From Bellilinea sp040754815 (lineage in GTDB: Bacteria > Chloroflexota > Anaerolineae > Anaerolineales > Anaerolineaceae), in assembly GCA_040754815.1 (NCBI GenBank), contig JBFMBX010000003.1, positions 62,001-126,000 on the forward strand: 64,000 nt of DNA, read 5' to 3'. Positions 53,873 through 61,800 of the stretch are shown here, piece by piece (position 1 is the stretch's first letter; each line of letters begins with the position of its first letter). The position numbers were made by a program, and so were the translations under genes. Below the pieces are notes generated by a model. The model ran no database searches. It saw only the letters and a list, made by a program, of their open reading frames with translations, and was not told the origin of the DNA.

Positions 53873-53888
53873 TGGCATAGAACTTGCA
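53873..53888 (+). promoter_or_regulatory. Sigma-54 (-24/-12) promoter of rpoN
   Basis: TGGCATAGAACTTGCA: GG and GC are separated by the required ten bases, matching TGGCAYR-N4-TTGCW. Predicted start about 53899, 36 bases before the rpoN ATG. Suggests positive autoregulation of the rpoN-kinase-activator operon. Confidence 0.75.
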
Positions 53889-53934
53889 CCAATTCGGCTT
53901 GATCAGTATACTCTGTAAATAAGCAGGTGAAATC

Positions 53935-55341
53935 ATGTTTCAAATCCAAAGTCCCAGTCTTCGCACGGTCACCACCGCTCATCTAACGCAGACCATGACC
54001 CTCCTCAACCAAACGGTGGGGGAGCTGTACCAGCAAATTCAACAGGAATTGACCAATCCCGCGCTGGAACTGGTAGAAGAACGACGGTGCCCTTCGTGCC
54101 ATCGAGTGTTGCCGGGTCAGGGAGAATGCCCGATCTGCAGCCGACCGGTGACCATGCAGCCCGATGAGCCGGTCGTTTTTGTCTCGCCGCGTGAGGATTT
54201 TTATGGCAGCGGCAGCCACAGTGAGGATATGATCCCTGATGAACCTGTTTCTCCAATAGTAGAGGAATTGCCGGTTTTTATCCTGCGTCAAATCGCGGTG
54301 GAGCTGGAACCAGAAGAGCGGCGAATTGCGGCTTTCTTTCTTACTCATCTGGATGAAGATGGGTTTTTAACCATTTCACCGGTTGAAATTGCCCAATATT
54401 TTCATGTTTCACTTTCAAAAGTCAATCGTATCAAGCAACTCATTCAACGAGCGGAACCAGTGGGGGTGGGATCGGCAAATCCTCAGGAAGCTCTGCTGGT
54501 ACAACTGGAAGTTTTAAGCGAAGCCAAGCCAATTCCAGAATTGGCGTACCGGATCATTGCTGAAACGATGGATTTATTATCTCACCGGCATTATGGTGAA
54601 ATTGCCCGAAAATTGAATGTTTCTCATCATCAAGTTCAAGAAGCCGTCCGATTCATTGGTGAGAATTTGAATCCCTTCCCGGCACGGGCTCACTGGGGAG
54701 ATGTGAGAAATCCATCGCCCAAAGCCGGGGAGGTTTACTATCACCCCGATATTATCATCAGTTACCTGAACGACTCGCCAGAAAATCCGCTGGTAGTGGA
54801 GATCATTCTGCCGATTCGCGGTTATTTGAGGATCAATCCGCTCTTTCGACAGGCCGCAAAACTGGCAAACGAAGAGACGCGGGAAGCGATGAAGAATGAT
54901 CTGGAACGGGCTGCGTTGTTTGTAAAATGCCTGCAGCAGAGAAACTTTACCATGCAGCGGTTAATGCAGCGGGTGGTCAGCATCCAGCGCGAATTTATTT
55001 TGCACGGAGATCGGTTTATAAAACCGTTGACGCGGGCTTCATTAGCAGAAGAACTGGGTGTGCATGAATCCACCATTTCACGGGCGGTTTCAAATAAGAC
55101 CGTTCAACTACCCAATAAGAAAATTATCCCGCTGGCCAGTTTCTTCGATCGTAGTTTGAATGTTCGTACCATCTTGCGAGAGATCATTTCAAAAGAAAAA
55201 CACCCGTTAAGCGACTCGCAGCTGGCGCGAATGCTCTCACAGCAGGGTTATGAAGTGGCCCGACGGACAGTAGCAAAATACCGGGCAATGGAAGGGATAC
55301 TCCCTGCTCATTTACGAAAAGCAAATCAGGTTCAGGTATGA
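53935..55341 (+). CDS. rpoN: RNA polymerase sigma-54 factor with a zinc-ribbon-like insert
   Basis: 468 residues. Gln/Leu-rich region I (about 1-48), core-binding region (about 105-240), and the DNA-binding part with helix-turn-helix VHESTISRAVSNK and the RpoN box ARRTVAKYR at 442-450, which reads the -24 element. Unusual: Cys52, Cys55, Cys65 and Cys68 (CPSC...CPIC) between region I and the core-binding domain form a probable zinc ribbon that standard RpoN lacks. AGGTGA precedes the ATG. First gene of the sigma-54 module; its stop overlaps the kinase start (ATGA). Confidence 0.95.
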   Translation: MFQIQSPSLRTVTTAHLTQTMTLLNQTVGELYQQIQQELTNPALELVEERRCPSCHRVLPGQGECPICSRPVTMQPDEPVVFVSPREDFYGSGSHSEDMIPDEPVSPIVEELPVFILRQIAVELEPEERRIAAFFLTHLDEDGFLTISPVEIAQYFHVSLSKVNRIKQLIQRAEPVGVGSANPQEALLVQLEVLSEAKPIPELAYRIIAETMDLLSHRHYGEIARKLNVSHHQVQEAVRFIGENLNPFPARAHWGDVRNPSPKAGEVYYHPDIIISYLNDSPENPLVVEIILPIRGYLRINPLFRQAAKLANEETREAMKNDLERAALFVKCLQQRNFTMQRLMQRVVSIQREFILHGDRFIKPLTRASLAEELGVHESTISRAVSNKTVQLPNKKIIPLASFFDRSLNVRTILREIISKEKHPLSDSQLARMLSQQGYEVARRTVAKYRAMEGILPAHLRKANQVQV

Positions 55342-57290
55342 GAGATGTAATCAGCCGTCCAATTCAGGCATTATTTGGTAACAAAATTCTTAAAGGTGAA
55401 GCCACCGCAATTCAAAATTTACTGGAAATGATTCCAGAAGCGACACTGTTATATGACCCCGAAGCCAATCGAATTCTGATGGCAAACAGTGCCTTTCTGG
55501 TGCTTTCGGCTTATTCACTGCATGAGATTGTCAATGAAAGATTTGAGGGATTGTTTGAAGGAGGTAATCGCGATGAAATATCGCGAACAGAAACATTTGG
55601 CACAACTTTGAAAACTCGCAATCGGTTGAGTTTGCCGGTAGAGGTGAGAAAAAGTATTCTCGACCAACAGACGGGTTATTGGGTTCTTAAAGTAATCTCC
55701 CAAAGTGAATTGCCTTTTCTCACTGGTATCTGGCCCAAGAAATTACTGGCTTCTTTGAAAGATATCCCTAACATTATTGAAGATACAACCAGTGACTGGT
55801 TAAAGACGATTCACCGATTGTTAGAAATTTTACGAGGACTGTTTGAAACTAATTTAATCTGTGTTTTTCATGCCGATGCTGAATATCCAGAATTAAGAAA
55901 ATTGATCAGTCTGGAAGAATTGACATTCTTTCCTGAAACTTTACCCTCAATGGATTTGATTCGTCTTTCAGCGCCAATGGTGTGGACGCCGGGCAAACGG
56001 ATGACTACTCAAATCCATCGTTTAGGAAGAGTGGCTGGTATCTCTTATATCGCTACCATTCCCGTTGGAAAAGAAAATGCGCTGGATGGATTACTGGTGG
56101 TGGGGGGAATGGATCCACAACCGCCTCCATATTTGCTTGAAACCAGTGAACTCATATCAATTTATCTCTCTCAGGTTATTAGCAAAGCGCTTCTGGTAGA
56201 AAATCAAAAAAGAGAAGCGACCAAAAAGGAATTTCAAATCCAACTATATTCTTCGGTTTATGAAGAAGTGCAAGAAGGGGTGGTGGTGGTTGATCCCGAA
56301 TCAGTGATCGTGGAAATTAACCCCGCTGCAGAAGTGTTGCTGGGATATACCCGCGGCGAAGTGCGTGGGGAAAGGGCTGAAAATATTCTGATCACGCCGG
56401 ATCGTTTTTTGCCTGCTTTGGCAAATGTGATGACTACAAAATCCCCTTCGTTGTTGGAAAATATCACTTTACACCGCAGAAATGGGGAAACCTTTACAGC
56501 AGATGTGAAAATTTTACCCATTCATAAAGATGGGGTACTCTCCGGCGTTGCCGTCCTTGTTCGGGATATTACCGAACATGAGCAGATTTTAGCCCAGTCA
56601 CGGCAATTGGAACAGCGCGCGTTTCTGGGTGAGTTTATGGGGGTATTTGCCCACGAGGTGCTTAACCCCATTAACAATATATCTACCGGTCTGCAGATTC
56701 TTTCCCGCCGGCTTGGAAGTGAACACAGTTTACAGGACCTGATTCAGCGGATGGAAAATGATTGTGAGCGGCTTCACCATCAGATGGAAGCGCTGAAAAG
56801 CTACGCAAAGCCCTACGAACCCAAGCAAGGATTGGTGGATGTGAAGCAATTGCTTCAAGGAATTCTGGACCGCTGGCGGCCGAGAATGGAACGATTGAAT
56901 ATTCAGCACGTTTATCAACCCGCAGAAAAATTACCGCCCGTTAAGGGAGATTGGCGGGCGTTGGATCAGGTGTTTAACAACCTGATCAGTAACGCCATTG
57001 ATGCAATGCGTGAGAGCGGCGGTGTTTTGAGTGTAAAAATCACTCTGTCGAATCAGGTATCCAGCCATCCGCACCTTGAAATTGCGGTTTCAGACAGCGG
57101 TCCCGGCATTCCGGATGACATTCGTGAGAAGATTTTTGAACCGTTTGTAACTACAAAATCAAGCGGTACTGGTTTAGGATTATCCATCACCAAACGAATC
57201 GTTACTGCTCATCGGGGAAGTATTACTTTTAGCAGCTATCCGGGCGGCACCGTCTTTCGCGTATTTTTACCCGTTAGTGAGGAAGAATAA
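55338..57290 (+). CDS. NtrB-like soluble sensor histidine kinase (PAS-GAF-PAS)
   Basis: 650 residues, no membrane helix. PAS 1 about 26-115 (MIPEATLLYDPEANRIL), GAF-like about 165-300, PAS 2 about 308-420 (EEVQEGVVVVDPESVIVEIN, GETFTADVKILPI), HisKA with His439 (VFAHEVLNPINNIS), HATPase with VFNNLISNAIDAM, DSGPGIPDD and SSGTGLGLSITKRIV. This is the NtrB/AtoS-type transmitter. Its partner is the activator encoded one base on. Signal unknown; two PAS and one GAF suggest redox, small ligand or energy sensing. Confidence 0.94.
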   Translation: MRDVISRPIQALFGNKILKGEATAIQNLLEMIPEATLLYDPEANRILMANSAFLVLSAYSLHEIVNERFEGLFEGGNRDEISRTETFGTTLKTRNRLSLPVEVRKSILDQQTGYWVLKVISQSELPFLTGIWPKKLLASLKDIPNIIEDTTSDWLKTIHRLLEILRGLFETNLICVFHADAEYPELRKLISLEELTFFPETLPSMDLIRLSAPMVWTPGKRMTTQIHRLGRVAGISYIATIPVGKENALDGLLVVGGMDPQPPPYLLETSELISIYLSQVISKALLVENQKREATKKEFQIQLYSSVYEEVQEGVVVVDPESVIVEINPAAEVLLGYTRGEVRGERAENILITPDRFLPALANVMTTKSPSLLENITLHRRNGETFTADVKILPIHKDGVLSGVAVLVRDITEHEQILAQSRQLEQRAFLGEFMGVFAHEVLNPINNISTGLQILSRRLGSEHSLQDLIQRMENDCERLHHQMEALKSYAKPYEPKQGLVDVKQLLQGILDRWRPRMERLNIQHVYQPAEKLPPVKGDWRALDQVFNNLISNAIDAMRESGGVLSVKITLSNQVSSHPHLEIAVSDSGPGIPDDIREKIFEPFVTTKSSGTGLGLSITKRIVTAHRGSITFSSYPGGTVFRVFLPVSEEE

Positions 57291-58465
57291 TGTCCATAAC
57301 CATTCTGGTCGTTGATGATGAAGCCAATGCAAGAAAAAATATTTCGGACTACTTAACCCCACTGGGCTATGAAGTCATCGGCGTTCCTACGCTGAGCGAT
57401 GCCCGTACCTGCTTGCAACGAGGTAACGGTGATGTGGTGTTGCTGGATGTTTCGCTGCCGGACGGTTACGGCCCAAGCCTGCTGTATGAGATGCAAAATA
57501 TGCCTTACCGCCCACCCATTATCATTATCACGGCCCATGGGGATATTGATATGGCGGTGGATGCCATGAAGAATGGAGCACATGACTTTTTAACCAAGCC
57601 CATTCAATTGACTCAATTGGAGAATTCAATCAGCCGGGCATGTGAAATTGTTCAAATGCGCCGGGAACTTGCCCATTTAAGGCAAAGTCAAAAACAAAGT
57701 ATCAATTTTGTGGTGGGTAAAACTGCAGCGATGGAAGCCCTGCTCAGTCAGGCACAAAAGGCAGCTCAAGCACAGGTTTCGGTGCTAATCACCGGCGAAA
57801 CCGGATCGGGGAAAGAGGTGCTCGCACGCTTTATTCACACTACCGGGCCACGCTCCAATAAGCCGTTCATTGCCATAAATTGCGCTGCTATTCAGCCGAC
57901 GGTACTGGAATCCGAGTTGTTTGGTTATGAGGCCGGGGCATTCACCAGCGCAGAGCGAAGGAAAAACGGCTTGATGGAAGTGGCAGATGGGGGTATTTTG
58001 TTTCTGGATGAAATTTCATCCATGCCTCTGGATATACAGGCCAAACTATTGCGAGCAATTGAGGAACATGCCTTTCGTCGAGTGGGGGGGACAAATTTAA
58101 TTCAAGTGGATGTGCAGGTTCTGGCGGCTTCTAACCGCAATCTGAAGGATATGATCAGCGAAGGCAGTTTTCGACAGGATTTGTATTATCGTTTAAAGGT
58201 GGTTGACCTGCACCTGCCGCCATTGAGAGAGAGAAAAACGGATATACCCGAACTGGTAGGTTTCTTTATTCGTCAGTATAAGGTCAAATTGGGGGTCAAC
58301 GTGGATGATATTACGCCACGGGCGATGCAGGCATTGATGGCGTATGACTGGCCGGGGAACATTCGTGAATTGAGCCATGCTATTGAACGAGCCATGCTCT
58401 TCTGTGAGGGAAGAGCCATTGATTTACCTGATTTGCCGGCAGACATTTCCAGACTGAATAGCTGA
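57290..58465 (+). CDS. NtrC-family sigma-54 activator lacking a DNA-binding domain
   Basis: 391 residues. Receiver about 4-118 with phosphoacceptor Asp53 and Lys in DFLTKPIQL; AAA+ domain about 143-385 with Walker A GETGSGKEVL, the sigma-54 loop at 216-221 reading GAFTSA instead of GAFTGA, Walker B GGILFLDEISS and the sensor II region DWPGNIRELSHAIERA. The protein stops at DISRLNS where NtrC would continue with a Fis-type helix-turn-helix, so it has none. Like FlgR or chlamydial CtcC it would act from solution. It starts with the last base of the kinase stop (TAATG). Confidence 0.94.
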   Translation: MSITILVVDDEANARKNISDYLTPLGYEVIGVPTLSDARTCLQRGNGDVVLLDVSLPDGYGPSLLYEMQNMPYRPPIIIITAHGDIDMAVDAMKNGAHDFLTKPIQLTQLENSISRACEIVQMRRELAHLRQSQKQSINFVVGKTAAMEALLSQAQKAAQAQVSVLITGETGSGKEVLARFIHTTGPRSNKPFIAINCAAIQPTVLESELFGYEAGAFTSAERRKNGLMEVADGGILFLDEISSMPLDIQAKLLRAIEEHAFRRVGGTNLIQVDVQVLAASNRNLKDMISEGSFRQDLYYRLKVVDLHLPPLRERKTDIPELVGFFIRQYKVKLGVNVDDITPRAMQALMAYDWPGNIRELSHAIERAMLFCEGRAIDLPDLPADISRLNS

Positions 58466-58473
58466 TTTGAATC

Positions 58474-58489
58474 TGGCACAATTCTTGCA
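58474..58489 (+). promoter_or_regulatory. Sigma-54 (-24/-12) promoter of the small membrane protein and giant TPR genes
   Basis: TGGCACAATTCTTGCA: one mismatch at a conserved position from TGGCACG-N4-TTGCW, with GG and GC ten bases apart. It begins eight bases after the activator gene. Predicted start about 58500. Confidence 0.88.
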
Positions 58490-58490
58490 T

Positions 58491-58529
58491 CATACCCTTC
58501 CAGCAGAGAATTTTGGGAGGAAGGGTATG
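58491..58529 (+). repeat. Inverted repeat spanning transcription start, ribosome site and start codon
   Basis: CATACCCTTCC (58491-58501) and GGAAGGGTATG (58519-58529) are perfect inverted copies, 17 bases apart. The right arm contains part of the Shine-Dalgarno and the ATG of the next gene. The left arm lies mostly upstream of the predicted sigma-54 start. Confidence 0.8.
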
Positions 58530-58856
58530 ATGATTTTTGAAATGACCAGAAATGATTTTTTATTGACCACCGCCGGGGTTGCTCTGACGTTAGGGGTGAT
58601 CATGTGGTTAATTGGGGTGGTAGTTTTGGTAAGCCGGGTACTGGGTGGGGAAATTAAGAAAATTGCGGAACAAACCGCCCGTTTAGCCCAAAAAGGAATT
58701 GCAGAGGAAATTGCCGGCTTAATAGGGAATGCCTCCGGTTTGGTCGAATCGCTGAATCAACTGATCCGCACCAGTGCTGGAATCGGTGTCTTTCTGATTA
58801 TTGCCGGGATGTTGATGGTTGCAGCAGCCTTTGGGCTTGCCTTTCAGATTCAATAA
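58527..58856 (+). CDS. Small two-helix membrane protein under sigma-54 control
   Basis: 109 residues from ATG at 58527 with GGGAGG six bases upstream; a second ATG follows at once. Two hydrophobic helices (about 10-34 and 82-107) flank an amphipathic cytoplasmic or outer segment (EIKKIAEQTARLAQKGIAEEIAGLI). No family recognised. First gene after a strong sigma-54 promoter and 39 bases before the giant TPR gene, so both are probably one transcription unit. Could be a membrane anchor for the TPR protein; that is inference. Confidence 0.82.
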   Translation: MMIFEMTRNDFLLTTAGVALTLGVIMWLIGVVVLVSRVLGGEIKKIAEQTARLAQKGIAEEIAGLIGNASGLVESLNQLIRTSAGIGVFLIIAGMLMVAAAFGLAFQIQ

Positions 58857-58895
58857 TTTTTCATTTCCCCCCAGCAAAACAAAAAAGGAGTCGGT

Positions 58896-61800
58896 ATGCC
58901 TTCAGCAGATCTCCTTGAACTTTTGAGAACACACTTACCGACAGAAGATGTAGCGGTAGTGTATGCTGCGCTTAAGCGAGACCAGCTTGTGTGGGAGTCC
59001 TTGCAAGATAGTGCAAATCTCCATTGGATTTCTACGTCTCCGTTAACCGCAAAAGACTGGTCGCCTGCAAATGTGGTTTTAAGAATTTTAAACAGCCGGA
59101 TGAATTTAGGTGAATTACAGGCCGATCATTTTCCATCCGTTGAGCCTTCTATTCGAAAAAAAGCACTGGAAACCTTTGAACAACTGCTTCGCAGTGTCTC
59201 TCAACCGAAAAGTTTAAAAGAAGCAGGATTGATTGCGATTGCTTTACGAGAACGAAGGAGAAAAACGCAAACGTGGCTGGGGCTGATGGACGAGTTGAAA
59301 TCCATCAATCTAAAAAACCAGAATGCGCTGATCGAGTTATGGAAGACCCCCCTCCTGTGCCTTTTCGGCATGATTCCCGATGCGGAAGATCTGCTGAAAG
59401 CCTTGCTCTCCACAGAGGATTTTACGCTTACTAAAACATGGATTACCCATATTTTGCTGGGAAATCCAATTGGTGAAGAAGAAACTCACCGCTTATTTAT
59501 GCTGGTATTAAAGGAATTGCCCTCCTCACAACAGATTGATTGGCTGATTTATTTAAAAAATCAATCAGAAGATGATCTGGCCGGCTGGCTGGCAAATCAG
59601 GTCTTACGGGAAAGCCGGATGAAATCGGGAAATTTAACCACTTTCGACGGCGAATCCATCCGCCAGAAATCGAGAGTTGAAATTGCCGGTGAAGCGTTGG
59701 AATTACAGTGGATCGCAACTTTACATCAGATTGCCGGTCATCCTGCCCAGTCCGAATTGTTTTTAAATCGTTCAAAAACATTGCTTCAACACTGGCTGGG
59801 CGGAACCATTCTTCAATTAATTTCGGTGAATCAGAATAATCGCAAATCCGCTGAAGAATTGTGGGATGAAGTTGAACCCCTCTTAACTGTATACCCGCTA
59901 ACTGACACCTTGCTGGAAGAAGCAGTCTGGCTGAATCCTCCAGTTTCGTTGATCCGCCGGTTGAATGAATTGAACCTGCCCGGTTTTCTGCAAGCACTCA
60001 TCCATGGCCAATCCACTGCGGTTGGAGAAAATCGAGTTGATCGGGAAATTATCGGTGAAAGGATACGCGAATGGGTTTCAATGAAACAAAACGAACATGG
60101 GCTGCTCGGCGGACAATTTGTGTTTGGTTATTCACCATGGGAATTGTTGAATGTTCTTGGACAGCTGGGTTTGCATCAAGAGGGTCTTGAAGTTGCCCAG
60201 ATTTTCTTAAATCAACACCCGCGGGATATTAAATTGATGACATGGACCGCACAAACAGCCCATCGTTTGGGGCAGGATGAAAAAGCTTTAAGTCTCGTGC
60301 GTCAATCTATTTTGCTGGAGGAAAACAACCCTGACCACTACCGTTTATTGGCTCAAATTCATGAAGATATTGGCGAATGGGAAGAGGCTTTGAGAATCAG
60401 AGAAGAGATTCTGGCGAGATTCGGTACCACCTCTATTCAAGACCTTTTGAGTTATGTAAATTGTGCTATCGGCGGGAAACATTTTGACCTTGCCATCGAA
60501 ACCTGTCAGAAAATACTGCATCAGGACGAGGGGCAGGGGAAAGCATACACGCTGCTGGGAATTGCACAAATTGGCCTGGGAAAAACCGAAGAGGCTCTTG
60601 CCAGTTTAAATAAAGCGACCTTACTGGTTCCGGAAGATTCTACAGCGTGGCTTGAGCTGGCTCGTTTGTACAATCAGACAGGCGAACCTCTGCGGGCAAT
60701 GGAAACATTGCGTGCGGCGCTGTTGAATGTTCCCAATTCTGCAGAATTGCATCTGGCAATGGGCAAGGCCTGCTTATCCAATGGATTATCAGCAGAAGCT
60801 TTGCCTTATCTGAAACAATCTGCTCGACTTGCCCCCGAATCCGATGAAGTGGCGCTGGCGTTGATCAGAGTTCTCACTGCATTAGGGCACTTCAGGGAAG
60901 CGCTTGAAGTGGCGGAAAAATCCCGCCATAAGTGGCCGGCTCATGCAGACCTGGCTTATGAACATGCCAGACTGCTTCTGCAGGAAGGTGAGGTAGAAGA
61001 GGGCATATCTGTTCTGGAAATGGCATTGCAATTCAAGGGGGCACAACCGGAATGGTTTGTTGAGTATGCCGAAGTATTGTTGAACGGTATTCAATTGCGG
61101 CGCCAAATAACCGCGCCGATGCTTTCGATGGTTACTATTGTTAAGGCTCAAAAAGCATTACAACGCGTGCTACGAGAATTCCCCCAGCACTTTTTGGCCC
61201 GGCTGCTCAATTCTGAGATTCATTTAATCCTCAAAGAATGGGATCGGGCTCTGATGGGATTTAAAGGTCTGCTGGATGTCGAATTATCTAATTTACCGGA
61301 GTGGCACTGGCGCATTCATTCCGGGCTTGGTTTGATTGCTTTTCAAGAAGGTGATTATGAGACGGCTCTGGCGGCATTGCAAAGTGCCAGTCAATCGGCT
61401 CCTGAGAACATTGAGATCAAAGAATTGCTTGCCGAGGTTTATTACCACCTGAACCTGAAAGAATCGGCAATCGAAGTTGCAACTCAGGTAAGAAAATTGC
61501 AGCCCAACAGCACCGATCATCTTCTCTGGTTTGCCGAGTTTATGGATCGAATGAATGAAATCCATCGCAGCATTGAAGCGATGCAGATACTGACGCAGTT
61601 ATTCCCGTTTGAGGTTGATTTTGCATTGAAGCTGGCGAAACTAAGGATAAAAGAAGGAAATGAAGATGCTGTAAACGAAGAAATAAAAAGAGTTTTAGGT
61701 CTGGACCAGATTCAGCCAGAACAATTACTTTCGCTGGCGAAAATCTCGCTGCTCAATCATAATTTGGATTTCGCCATTCAAGCAATTCAAAAAGCAATTC

